From: JAJYQH01 sp036261615
Lineage (GTDB): Bacteria > Actinomycetota > Actinomycetes > Propionibacteriales > Propionibacteriaceae
Assembly (NCBI GenBank): GCA_036261615.1
Contig: DATAKK010000099.1
Coordinates: 5,493-69,492 of the forward strand
Direction of reading: 5' to 3'
DNA: 64,000 bases
Below, piece after piece: positions 35,020-42,634 of the stretch (position 1 is its first letter; each line of letters begins with the position of its first letter). The notes beneath the pieces are model-generated. The model had not been told where the DNA came from. It did no database searches and was given only the letters and a program-made list of their open reading frames with translations. Both the position numbers and the translations under genes were made by a program.

Positions 35020-35796
35020 GTGAGCGGTCACTCCAAGTGGGCCACCACCAAGCACAAGAAGGCCGTGATCGACGCCAAGCGCGGCAAGATGTTCGCCAAG
35101 CTGATCAAGAACATCGAGGTCGCCGCGCGAGTCGGCGGCGGTGACCCCGGCGGCAACCCCACCCTCTACGACGCCATCCAGAAGGCGAAGAAGAGTTCGG
35201 TGCCCAACGACAACATCGACCGCGCCGTCAAGCGCGGGGCGGGCGCCGATCAGGGCGGTGCGAACTACGAGACGATCATGTACGAGGCCTACGGGCCCGG
35301 CGGCGTGGCGATCCTCATCGAGTGCCTCACCGACAACCGCAACCGCGCGGTGTCCGACGTCCGCGTCGCGGTCACCCGCAACGGCGGCACGATGGCCGAC
35401 TCCGGCTCGGTGCAGCGGCTGTTCTCCCGCAAGGGCGTCGTCGCGGTCGGGAAGAAGCAGGGCTCCGGTGAGGTGAGCGAGGATGACCTGCTCGAGGCGA
35501 CCCTCGAGGCCGGCCCCGAGGAGATCAGCGACGAGGGCGACACCTGGGAGATCATCAGCGACCCCAGCGACACGGTCGCCGTGCGCAAGGCGGTCGAGGC
35601 CGCCGGCTTCGACTACGACTCCGCCGAGGTGTCGTTCGTCCCGTCGTTCACCCAGGAGATCGCCGATGCCGACCAGGCGAGCAAGCTGTTCCGCATCGTC
35701 GACGCCCTCGAGGACTCCGACGACGTGCAGAACGTCTTCTCCAACGAGTCGCTGACCCCCGACGTCGAGGCCGCCCTGGATTCCGACGAGGACTGA
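35020..35796 (+). CDS. yebC: YebC/PmpR family protein (TACO1-like)
   Basis: A 258-residue protein with the invariant start SGHSKWATTKHKKAVIDAKRGKMFAKLIKNIEVAAR, family blocks PNDNIDRAVKRG and YEAYGPGG, and normal length. Members act as transcription regulators or as translation factors that relieve ribosome stalling at polyproline, depending on the subtype. GTG start with an excellent AAAGAGGT site 5-6 nt upstream. yebC just before ruvC is a conserved order. Confidence 0.96.
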   Translation: MSGHSKWATTKHKKAVIDAKRGKMFAKLIKNIEVAARVGGGDPGGNPTLYDAIQKAKKSSVPNDNIDRAVKRGAGADQGGANYETIMYEAYGPGGVAILIECLTDNRNRAVSDVRVAVTRNGGTMADSGSVQRLFSRKGVVAVGKKQGSGEVSEDDLLEATLEAGPEEISDEGDTWEIISDPSDTVAVRKAVEAAGFDYDSAEVSFVPSFTQEIADADQASKLFRIVDALEDSDDVQNVFSNESLTPDVEAALDSDED

Positions 35797-35839
35797 GCGG
35801 CGACGGCGTGTGCGGCGGCCCGACGCCTGGCCGGGCCGC

Positions 35840-35845
35840 TAGAAT
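35840..35845 (+). promoter_or_regulatory. -10 box TAGAAT of ruvCAB
   Basis: TAGAAT is the closest match to the consensus in the window. It predicts a start at about 35852-35854, inside the LexA box and at the GTG of the small upstream frame. Confidence 0.6.
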
Positions 35846-35846
35846 C

Positions 35847-35860
35847 CGAACACGTGTTCG
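35847..35860 (+). promoter_or_regulatory. LexA (SOS) box of ruvCAB
   Basis: CGAACACGTGTTCG is a perfect 14-bp palindrome matching the actinobacterial/Gram-positive SOS box CGAAC-N4-GTTCG. It starts 2 nt after the -10 box and covers the transcription start, so bound LexA would repress ruvCAB. SOS control of ruvCAB is known in mycobacteria and other bacteria. Confidence 0.88.
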
Positions 35861-35922
35861 CCTGGTGGGCGGATGCGGCACAGGCGGCGCGAGCCGCACG
35901 GCACTCGGGCAGGGGTTGGTGA
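35854..35922 (+). CDS. Possible 22-codon leaderless upstream frame coupled to ruvC
   Basis: A GTG at 35854 lies 8 nt after the -10 box and opens a 22-residue frame (MFAWWADAAQAARAARHSGR and two more) whose TGA ends 1 nt before the ruvC ATG. If the mRNA is leaderless, ribosomes would start here and finish at the ruvC start, giving translational coupling. Caution: the GTG is part of the LexA palindrome, so its presence alone proves little. The peptide matches no family I know. Confidence 0.45.
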   Translation: MFAWWADAAQAARAARHSGRGW

Positions 35923-35923
35923 C

Positions 35924-36502
35924 ATGCGTGTGTTGGGCGTCGACCCGGGGCTGACCCGCTGCGGCATCGGGGTGGTCGACGGGTCGCCCGAGCACCGGCT
36001 CGCCTTCGTCGCGGCCGGGGTCGTGCGCACCGCTCCCGACGCGCCGCACGAACTGCGGCTGCTGCACATCGCCGACGGGCTCGAGGAGTGGATCGAGCAG
36101 TACCGGCCCGACGCCGTGGCGGTCGAGCGGGTCTTCGCGAAGCACAACCTGCTCAGCGTCACCGGCACCTCGCAGGCTGCCGGGCTGGCGATGCTGGCTG
36201 CCGCGCGGCGCAAGCTCCCCGTGGTGCTGCACACCCCCTCCGAGGTTAAGGCCGCGATCACCGGCTCGGGCACCGCCGACAAGGCGCAGGTCGGGCACAT
36301 GGTCGCCCGCGTGCTGCGCCTGGACGCGCCGCCCAGCCCCGCCGACGCGGCGGACGCCGTCGCACTCGCCATCTGCCACGTGTGGCGCGGAGGTGCCGTC
36401 AACCGGTACGCCGAGGCGGCCGCCCGGGTGGCGGCGGCGCGCAGCACCCGGCCGGTGGGCACGCGCGCGGGGCAGGCCCGCCGGATCGGACGGCCGGCAT
36501 GA
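35924..36502 (+). CDS. ruvC: Holliday junction resolvase RuvC
   Basis: Dimeric nuclease that cuts Holliday junctions with RuvAB. The 192-residue protein has the four acidic catalytic residues D7 (GVDPGLTRCG), E68 (VERVF), D141 and D144. The ATG at 35924 has an AGGGG site 8 nt upstream and lies directly after a small upstream frame. A longer in-frame start at 35873 would lack family similarity. Overlaps ruvA by 4 bp; SOS regulated by the box at 35847. Confidence 0.97.
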   Translation: MRVLGVDPGLTRCGIGVVDGSPEHRLAFVAAGVVRTAPDAPHELRLLHIADGLEEWIEQYRPDAVAVERVFAKHNLLSVTGTSQAAGLAMLAAARRKLPVVLHTPSEVKAAITGSGTADKAQVGHMVARVLRLDAPPSPADAADAVALAICHVWRGGAVNRYAEAAARVAAARSTRPVGTRAGQARRIGRPA

Positions 36503-37104
36503 TCTCCCACGTCACCGGGGTCGTCACCGCCGCCGGCGCCACCTACGTCGTCGTCGACGTCGGCGGTTTCGGCGTCCGGGCCCTCTGCACGCCGGGCACG
36601 GCGGCGTCCGTGCGCCTCAACCAGCCGACCACGCTGCACACCTCCCTCGTCGTGCGCGAAGACTCCCTCACGCTCTACGGGTTCGCGGACGCCGACGAGC
36701 GCGACTGCTTCGAACTGGCCCAGTCGGCGTCCGGCGTGGGGCCGAAGCTGGCGCAGGCGCTGGTGTCGGTGCTCAGTCCCGACGACTTCCGCACGGCGGT
36801 GCTCCAGGAGAACCTCGTCGCCCTGTGCCGGGTGCCCGGCATCGGGCGCAAGGGCGCGCAGAAGCTCGTCATCGAGCTCAAGGACAAGGTCACGGCGCTC
36901 GGGGTGTCCATGGGCGTCGGTCACGCCTCGCCCGCCGGTGCTGCCGGCTGGCGCGAGCAGGTGAGCGAGGGGCTGCAGGGCCTCGGGTGGAGCGCCCGCG
37001 AGGCCGAGCAGGCCTGCGACAGCGTGGCCCCGATGGCCGACGACCCCGCCACCACCGTCGCGACCCTCATGCGCGCCGCCCTCGCCAGCCTGGCCCGCCG
37101 ATGA
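36499..37104 (+). CDS. ruvA: Holliday junction branch migration protein RuvA
   Basis: Tetrameric junction-binding protein that loads RuvB. The 201-residue protein has an N-terminal OB fold (VTGVVTAAGATYVVVDVGGFG), two helix-hairpin-helix motifs (ASGVGPKLAQALVS and VPGIGRKGAQKLVIEL) and a C-terminal RuvB-binding domain. The ATG overlaps ruvC; ruvB starts 7 nt after its stop. Confidence 0.97.
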   Translation: MISHVTGVVTAAGATYVVVDVGGFGVRALCTPGTAASVRLNQPTTLHTSLVVREDSLTLYGFADADERDCFELAQSASGVGPKLAQALVSVLSPDDFRTAVLQENLVALCRVPGIGRKGAQKLVIELKDKVTALGVSMGVGHASPAGAAGWREQVSEGLQGLGWSAREAEQACDSVAPMADDPATTVATLMRAALASLARR

Positions 37105-37111
37105 GGACGGT

Positions 37112-38173
37112 GTGACGGCGGTGGCGATGGATCACTCCCCGGTCGACCCGCACGCCGAGCCGGAGGAGCGCGTCATCGAGGCGGCGCTGCGGCCGACGCT
37201 GCTCGCCGACTTCGAGGGGCAGCCGCGGGTGAGCGACCAGCTCGGCCTCGTGCTCGCCGCCGCCCGGCACCGCGGAGCCACCTCCGACCATGTCCTGCTG
37301 TCCGGGCCCCCCGGGCTCGGGAAGACCACCCTCGCGATGATCATCGCCCACGAGATGGGCGCGCCCCTGCGCATCTCCTCCGGGCCGGCGATCCAGCATC
37401 CCGGCGACCTCGCCGCGATCCTGTCCGGCCTCGTCGAGGGCGAGGTGTTCTTCCTCGACGAGATCCACCGGATGTCCCGCCCGGCCGAGGAGATGCTCTA
37501 CCTCGCCATGGAGGACTTCCGGGTCGACGTGGTGGTCGGCAAGGGGCCGGGGGCGACGGCCATCCCCATCGACATCCCGCCGTTCACCCTCGTCGGCGCC
37601 ACCACCCGGGCCGGTCTGCTGCCGGGTCCGCTGCGCGACCGGTTCGGTTTCACGGCCCAGCTCGACTTCTACAGCCCCGAGGCGCTCGAGCACATCGTCC
37701 ACCGCTCGGCGGCGGTGCTGGGGGTGGCGGTCGACGACGAGGCCGCGGCCGAGATCGCCGGCCGGTCGCGGGGCACTCCGCGCATCGCCAACCGGCTGCT
37801 GCGCCGGGTGCGCGACTACGCGCAGGTGCACCACGACGGCCGGGTCACCCGCTCGATCGCGGCGAGCGCGCTGGAACTCTACGAGGTCGACGAGCTCGGC
37901 CTCGACCGCCTCGACCGCTCGGTGCTCGAGGCCGTGTGCCGGCGATTCGGGGGCGGGCCCGTCGGTCTGTCGACCCTGGCGATCAGCGTCGCGGAGGAGA
38001 CCGACACGATCGAGGAGGTCGCCGAGCCGTTCCTCGTCCGTCTCGGCTTCCTCATGCGCACGCCGCGCGGGCGGGTGGCCACGGCCAAGGGCTGGCGCCA
38101 CCTCGGGCTCACCCCGCCCGACGAACGCCGGGGCGGCCCCTCGGAGCCCGACCTGTTCACCGGCTCGGCCTGA
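37112..38173 (+). CDS. ruvB: Holliday junction DNA helicase RuvB
   Basis: Hexameric AAA+ motor for branch migration. The 353-residue protein has Walker A GPPGLGKTT, Walker B FLDEIHR, sensor 1 GATTRAG, the arginine finger region GPLRDRFG and the C-terminal winged helix. I list the GTG at 37112; ATG 37127 is an alternative that removes five residues. Ends the SOS operon. Confidence 0.96.
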   Translation: MTAVAMDHSPVDPHAEPEERVIEAALRPTLLADFEGQPRVSDQLGLVLAAARHRGATSDHVLLSGPPGLGKTTLAMIIAHEMGAPLRISSGPAIQHPGDLAAILSGLVEGEVFFLDEIHRMSRPAEEMLYLAMEDFRVDVVVGKGPGATAIPIDIPPFTLVGATTRAGLLPGPLRDRFGFTAQLDFYSPEALEHIVHRSAAVLGVAVDDEAAAEIAGRSRGTPRIANRLLRRVRDYAQVHHDGRVTRSIAASALELYEVDELGLDRLDRSVLEAVCRRFGGGPVGLSTLAISVAEETDTIEEVAEPFLVRLGFLMRTPRGRVATAKGWRHLGLTPPDERRGGPSEPDLFTGSA

Positions 38174-38221
38174 GCCGCCCGCGGCGCGCCCACCGGTGCC
38201 GGGTTCGGCGCCCGGAGTCGC

Positions 38222-38227
38222 TAGTCT
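38222..38227 (+). promoter_or_regulatory. -10 box TAGTCT of yajC-secDF
   Basis: TAGTCT predicts a leader of about 85 nt before yajC. The leader contains a small hairpin, GGTGA-CCCG-TCACC, at 38268-38281. Confidence 0.45.
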
Positions 38228-38317
38228 TGCCTGCGGGCACGCGCCTCCCGCGCGAGCCGCCGCTGCCGGTGACCCGTCACCGCCAGCACCGAGACCGACG
38301 AAACGGAAACGACGCGC

Positions 38318-38827
38318 ATGTCCTTCGATACACCCGCCCTGACGCCCGAACTCGTTCCGATGGCCGCCAGTGGCTTGAGCACCCTGCTGCTCCTGGTGGT
38401 GGGCATCGTCTTGTTCATCTTCCTCATCCAGCGCCCGATGAAGAAGCAGCAGCAGGCCCAGCGCGCGCTCCAGGATTCCGTGGCCGAGGGCGGCCGGGTC
38501 ATGCTCACCAGCGGAATGTTCGGCACTGTCCGGCACCTCGGTGACAAGCAGGCCATCGTCGAGCTCGCCCCCGGCCTCGAAGTCACCGTGCTGCGTCAGG
38601 CGATCGCCAAGACCGTCGCCCCCGACGACGAGGAGTTCGAGTACGCCGACGAGGCGGGCACCGAGTACGCCGACGACCCGACCGCACTCCCCGAGACCGA
38701 CGACTCCGTGGCCCTGCCGCAGGAGGACATCGCTCCGCAGGGTTCCGACCAGGCGGGCGACGTCGTCCCCGGTTCCGCCACCTTCGAGGAGCCGTCCGGC
38801 GACTCGGAGCGCCCGAGCAGCATCTGA
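38318..38827 (+). CDS. yajC: Preprotein translocase accessory subunit YajC
   Basis: Single-span membrane protein that copurifies with SecDF. The 169-residue protein has a membrane helix at about residues 15-35 (STLLLLVVGIVLFIFLI), the family block IQRPMKKQQQAQRALQDSVAEGGRV, split here by the helix end, and SGMFGTVRHLGDKQAIVELAPG. A strongly acidic tail of about 65 residues is longer than in most YajC proteins. secD follows after 19 nt. Confidence 0.94.
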   Translation: MSFDTPALTPELVPMAASGLSTLLLLVVGIVLFIFLIQRPMKKQQQAQRALQDSVAEGGRVMLTSGMFGTVRHLGDKQAIVELAPGLEVTVLRQAIAKTVAPDDEEFEYADEAGTEYADDPTALPETDDSVALPQEDIAPQGSDQAGDVVPGSATFEEPSGDSERPSSI

Positions 38828-38846
38828 ACCGACCCCAGGACCTTTC

Positions 38847-40496
38847 GTGGCAACCAGCACCAGACGGCAGCGCCCGACGCGCACGATCGCGATCTTCGCG
38901 GCCGTGATCGCGGTGATGTACGTGCTCATGGCCGTGTCCAGTTCGTGGGCGCCCAAGCTCGGCCTCGACCTGCGGGGCGGCACCACGATCACGCTCACCG
39001 CCCGCAACTCCACCGGCGGGGGTTCGGTCTCGGCGTCCTCGCTCGAACTGGCCCGCCAGATCCTCCAGCAGCGGGTCGACAGCCTCGGCGTGGGGGAGTC
39101 GAGCGTCACCACCCAGGGCGGCAACCAGATCATCGTCAGCGTCCCGAACGTGCAGAAGGACCAGCTGGTCAACATGGTCGGGCAGACCGCCCAGCTCAAC
39201 TTCCGCGACGTCTACGACGTCCAGCAGGTGACGCCCAAGGCGACCACACCGTCGGCGGGCGCCTCGCCCAGCGCGGGCGCGTCCCCGAGTGCGGGGTCGT
39301 CGTCGTCGGCCGCCCCCTCCACGCTGCCGACCAACCCGGGCCTGCCCGCGGCGGCGCCGAGTGCCCGGCCCACCGCGCCGTCGTCGAAGAAGCAGACCGT
39401 GCAGCAACTGCTGCAGTGGACGCCGTCGCAGCAGGACACCAGCGACTTCGCCCAGTGGACCTGCGGCGACCCGTTCCCCGACGTCTCCGACCAGCCGCTG
39501 TTCGCGTGTGACAAGACGGGTACCGCGAAGTACCTGCTCGGCCCGGTCGTGGTGTCCGGCACCCAGGTGAGCTCGGCCTCGGCGGGCATCCCCCAGGGCG
39601 CGGTCGCTCCGGCGGTGCAGCTGTCGTTCACCTCCGCCGGCCAGTCGGCGTTCACCTCGGCGACGGCCGTGCTCGCCACCAAGCAGGCGCCGCAGAACCA
39701 GTTCGCGATCGTCCTCGACGGCGTCGTCATCTCGGCGCCGCAGGTGTCGTACCAGATCAACGGCGGGGCGCAGATCGACGGCAACTTCACCCAGGCGGAG
39801 GCCACCGACCTCGCCAACGTGCTCAAGTACGGCGCCCTGCCCCTGTCGTTCGACCTGTCCAGCGTCGAGAACGTGTCGGCCACCCTGGGCGGCGAGCAGC
39901 TGCGGGCGGGCATCATCGCCGGCATCATCGGCCTGCTGCTCGTCGTCGCCTACTCGTTCCTCTACTACCGCGGACTGGGTCTCGTCGTCATCGGCTCGCT
40001 GGCGATGGCCGCGATCATCGCCTACTCCTCGATCGTCCTGCTCGGGCAGGCGGTCGGGTTCGCGCTCAACCTGCCGGGCATCGCTGGCGTCATCGTCGCC
40101 ATCGGCATCACCGCCGACTCGTTCATCGTCTACTTCGAGCGGATCCGCGACGAGATCCGCGACGGCCGCACGCTGCGCACCTCGATCGAGACCGGCTGGG
40201 TCAAGGCCCGGCGCACGATCGTCGTCGCGGACTCGGTCTCGCTGCTGTCGGCGATCGTGCTGTTCATCCTGGCCCTCGGCAGCGTCCGCGGGTTCGCCTT
40301 CACCCTCGGCCTCACCACCCTCATCGACCTCGCCATCGTCTTCTTCTTCACCAAGCCGATGATGACCCTGCTCAGCCAGACCAGGTTCTGGGGCGGCGGT
40401 CACAAGTGGTCGGGGCTCGAGGCCGAGCACATGGGCGTGTCCGCCGACTCGCTGCTCGGACGCCGAGCCCGCCGCACCTCACCGAAGGGGGCCTGA
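38847..40496 (+). CDS. secD: Protein translocase subunit SecD
   Basis: Uses the proton gradient to help pull secreted proteins across the membrane. The 549-residue protein has helix 1 (about 12-32), the DLRGG motif at 41-45, the P1 periplasmic domain, and the C-terminal helices with GIIAGIIGLLLVVAYSFLYYRGLG and DSFIVYFERIRDEIRDG. A low-complexity Ala/Ser/Pro/Thr insertion (about 130-182), with repeats of SAGASP, lies in P1. The GTG at 38847 has AGGA 6 nt upstream; the longer frame upstream overlaps yajC. secF starts 2 nt after its stop. Confidence 0.95.
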   Translation: MATSTRRQRPTRTIAIFAAVIAVMYVLMAVSSSWAPKLGLDLRGGTTITLTARNSTGGGSVSASSLELARQILQQRVDSLGVGESSVTTQGGNQIIVSVPNVQKDQLVNMVGQTAQLNFRDVYDVQQVTPKATTPSAGASPSAGASPSAGSSSSAAPSTLPTNPGLPAAAPSARPTAPSSKKQTVQQLLQWTPSQQDTSDFAQWTCGDPFPDVSDQPLFACDKTGTAKYLLGPVVVSGTQVSSASAGIPQGAVAPAVQLSFTSAGQSAFTSATAVLATKQAPQNQFAIVLDGVVISAPQVSYQINGGAQIDGNFTQAEATDLANVLKYGALPLSFDLSSVENVSATLGGEQLRAGIIAGIIGLLLVVAYSFLYYRGLGLVVIGSLAMAAIIAYSSIVLLGQAVGFALNLPGIAGVIVAIGITADSFIVYFERIRDEIRDGRTLRTSIETGWVKARRTIVVADSVSLLSAIVLFILALGSVRGFAFTLGLTTLIDLAIVFFFTKPMMTLLSQTRFWGGGHKWSGLEAEHMGVSADSLLGRRARRTSPKGA

Positions 40497-40497
40497 C

Positions 40498-41652
40498 ATG
40501 GCCGACCCCGCACAGGGCAGGCGCAAGAACAGCCTCGCCCACCGGCTCTACACCGGAGACCTGTCGTACGAGTTCGTCGGACGCCGGCGGGTCTGGTACC
40601 TCATCTCCGGCACGCTCATCGTCATCTCGCTCATCGCCCTGGCCGTCCGCGGCCTCAACCTCGGCATCGAGTTCAAGGGCGGCGTCGACTTCACCGTGAC
40701 CGCCCCGGCCACGTCGACGAGCATCAACGACATGCGGGTGGCAGTGCTCGACTCCGGCGTCCAGCGGCTCGACGGCACCACCGTGCTGAGCGTCGGCGGC
40801 AACCAGTTGCGGATCGAGACCCGCAGCCTGTCCGCGACCGAGGTCGCGACCGTCCGCGGCGCGATCGCCAAACAGGCCCGCGTCACCTCCGACAAGGTCG
40901 CCTACAACCTCATCGGTCCCTCGTGGGGCAAGCAGATCACGACCAAGGCCGTGCAGGCCCTCATCGTGTTCATCGTGCTGGTGATGCTGCTCATCTGGAT
41001 CAGGTTCCGCGACTGGAAGATGTCGGTGTCGGCGATCGTCGCGCTCTTCCACGACCTCATCCTCACCGTCGGCATCTACGCCCTCGTCGGCTTCACCGTC
41101 ACCCCGTCGACGCTCATCGGCGTGCTGACGATCCTCGGCTACTCGCTGTACGACACGGTCGTCGTGTTCGACAAGGTGAGCGAGAACGTCACCGACCTCC
41201 GGCGCGGCAACCGCACCTACTCGATGGCCGCCAACGACGCGGTCAACCAGGTGCTCGTCCGATCGCTCAACACGACGATCATCGGCGTCCTGCCGGTGGC
41301 GGCGATCCTGTTCGCCGGCGCCTTCTACCTCGGCTCCGGGCCACTGGAGGACCTCGGCCTGGCCCTGTTCGTCGGCATGATCTCCGGCGCGTACTCGTCG
41401 ATCTTCATCGCCACCCCGCTGCTGGCGCAGGCGAAGGAGCGCGAGCCCGAGATGCGCAAGCTGCGCCAGGCCCTTGCCCGGCGCGAGGCCAAGGCGCGGC
41501 GCGAGCCGGCGCTCGTCGGCGTCGCCCCCGAGGGCGAGGCGACCCCGTCGCCGGCCGGGGGCGAGGACGCCGCGGCGTCCGGGCTGCCGGCCTCGGCCGC
41601 GGTGCGCCACTCCCGCACCCGGACGACCCGCAGCCAGCGCCGAGAGCAGTGA
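40498..41652 (+). CDS. secF: Protein translocase subunit SecF
   Basis: Partner of SecD. The 384-residue protein has LNLGIEFKGGVDFTV, the paired helices (LIVFIVLVMLLIWIRFRDW) and the C-terminal LTILGYSLYDTVVVFDKVSEN block typical of SecF. A basic, Ala/Pro-rich tail of about 60 residues follows the last helix. Its ATG is one base after the secD stop. Confidence 0.96.
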   Translation: MADPAQGRRKNSLAHRLYTGDLSYEFVGRRRVWYLISGTLIVISLIALAVRGLNLGIEFKGGVDFTVTAPATSTSINDMRVAVLDSGVQRLDGTTVLSVGGNQLRIETRSLSATEVATVRGAIAKQARVTSDKVAYNLIGPSWGKQITTKAVQALIVFIVLVMLLIWIRFRDWKMSVSAIVALFHDLILTVGIYALVGFTVTPSTLIGVLTILGYSLYDTVVVFDKVSENVTDLRRGNRTYSMAANDAVNQVLVRSLNTTIIGVLPVAAILFAGAFYLGSGPLEDLGLALFVGMISGAYSSIFIATPLLAQAKEREPEMRKLRQALARREAKARREPALVGVAPEGEATPSPAGGEDAAASGLPASAAVRHSRTRTTRSQRREQ

Positions 41653-41658
41653 CAGGTC

Positions 41659-41685
41659 CGGCGGCCCGGAAGCACCCGGCCGCCG
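41659..41685 (+). terminator. Hairpin between secF and apt
   Basis: CGGCGGCC (41659-41666) and GGCCGCCG (41678-41685) form a perfect 8-bp stem with an 11-nt loop, without a U tract. It may end or attenuate the secDF transcript before apt. Confidence 0.5.
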
Positions 41686-41713
41686 CGGTGGACGAGACGA
41701 TGGGGGAGCCCCG

Positions 41714-42244
41714 ATGGCCGATACCGAACTGATCTCCTCGCGCATCCGCGACGTGCCCGACTTCCCCAAGCCGGGGGTGACGTTCAAGGACATCACGCCG
41801 CTGCTGAGCGACCATCGGGCGTTCCAGGAGGCGGTCGACGGGATCGTGGCCGGTGCCCCCTCCCAGATCGACATCGTCGTCGGCATGGAGGCGCGAGGCT
41901 TCATCTTCGCCGCGCCGGTGGCGCTCGCCCTCAACGCCGGGTTCGTTCCGGTGCGCAAGCCGGGCAAGCTGCCGATGGAGGTGTTCGAGGAGAGCTTCAA
42001 CCTCGAGTACGGCCAGGACACCCTCACCATTCACCGCGACGCGATCGGCCCCGGTGCCCGGGTGCTGGTCGTCGACGACATCCTCGCCACCGGGGGCACC
42101 GTGGGCGCGACCGCGGGCCTGCTGCGGCAGCTCGGCGCCGACCTCGTCCACGTCTCGGTGCTGCTCGAACTCGGGTTCCTCAACGGTCGCGCCGTGCTCG
42201 AGCAGAACGGCATCGACAGCTTCTCCGCGCTGCTCACCATCTAG
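41714..42244 (+). CDS. apt: Adenine phosphoribosyltransferase Apt
   Basis: Salvages adenine with PRPP to AMP. The 176-residue protein has FPKPGVTFKDITPLL, GMEARGFIFAAPVA and the PRPP motif VLVVDDILATGGT. GGGGGAG lies about 7 nt before ATG 41714. secDF-apt-rel is a conserved actinobacterial order. Confidence 0.96.
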   Translation: MADTELISSRIRDVPDFPKPGVTFKDITPLLSDHRAFQEAVDGIVAGAPSQIDIVVGMEARGFIFAAPVALALNAGFVPVRKPGKLPMEVFEESFNLEYGQDTLTIHRDAIGPGARVLVVDDILATGGTVGATAGLLRQLGADLVHVSVLLELGFLNGRAVLEQNGIDSFSALLTI

Positions 42245-42270
42245 CCCCGTCGGACGCCGCGACTGTCTGC

Positions 42271-42494
42271 CGCGCCGGCGGCGTCCACCCCCTCGGTTCT
42301 GCGAACTTGACCCGTCCTGCCAGACCTCCCCTCCAGTGCCGGGGGTGTGGCAGGTGGTGCACATTTCCCAGGATCCGGTCGCGGTCGCGCCGGCGGCGTC
42401 CACCCCCTCTGTTCTGCGAACTTGACCCGTCCTGCCAGACCTCCCCTCCAGTGGCGGGGGTGTGGCAGGTGGTGCACATTTCGCAGGATCCGGT
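42271..42494. repeat. Two tandem copies of a 109-bp palindromic repeat (period 115 bp)
   Basis: The copies 42271-42379 and 42386-42494 differ at three positions by my comparison (G/T, C/G and C/G). Inside each, an imperfect palindrome of about 80 bp (42296-42375 and 42411-42490) has similar ends: GTTCTGCGAA at one end and, on the other strand, GATCCTGCGAA (copy 2). The core stem CCTGCCA/TGGCAGG is perfect (42316-42322 with 42348-42354), and a second stem continues inward. RNA from either strand would fold into a long hairpin. The unit looks like a REP/MITE-type element or an RNA element; I know no named family for it. Confidence 0.9.
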
Positions 42495-42583
42495 GGCAGA
42501 AGCCGCGAGCCGGTGGGTGGAGCAGGGCGGGTTCGCACCCCGTCCCGACGAGCGGGACCACCGGCGTGGGGAGCGTCCGCGGG

Positions 42584-42589
42584 TATCCT
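42584..42589 (+). promoter_or_regulatory. -10 box TATCCT of rel
   Basis: TATCCT predicts a start near 42596 and a leader of about 39 nt. The repeat array lies about 90 bp upstream, so it would be outside this transcript but close to the promoter. Confidence 0.45.
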
Positions 42590-42634
42590 TGACCCACTGG
42601 ACACGAGCTGGGGAATCCCCGGACAGGACTGCGC

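Larger units (their letters stand above)
42245..42634. other. 390-bp intergenic region before rel, largely a tandem repeat
   Basis: Holds two copies of a 109-bp repeat (42271-42379 and 42386-42494), a small hairpin GTCCCG-ACGAG-CGGGAC (42542-42558) and a TATCCT -10 box (42584-42589). No coding frame is convincing: the repeat period of 115 bp shifts the frame between copies. Confidence 0.7.

Noticed and set aside
42245..42634. On the minus strand the repeat can be read as a peptide with a CxxCH motif (MCTTCHTP), like a c-type cytochrome haem site.
   Set aside because: The frame changes between the two copies (115 bp is not a multiple of 3), no signal peptide or domain surrounds it, and nothing suggests selection for protein.
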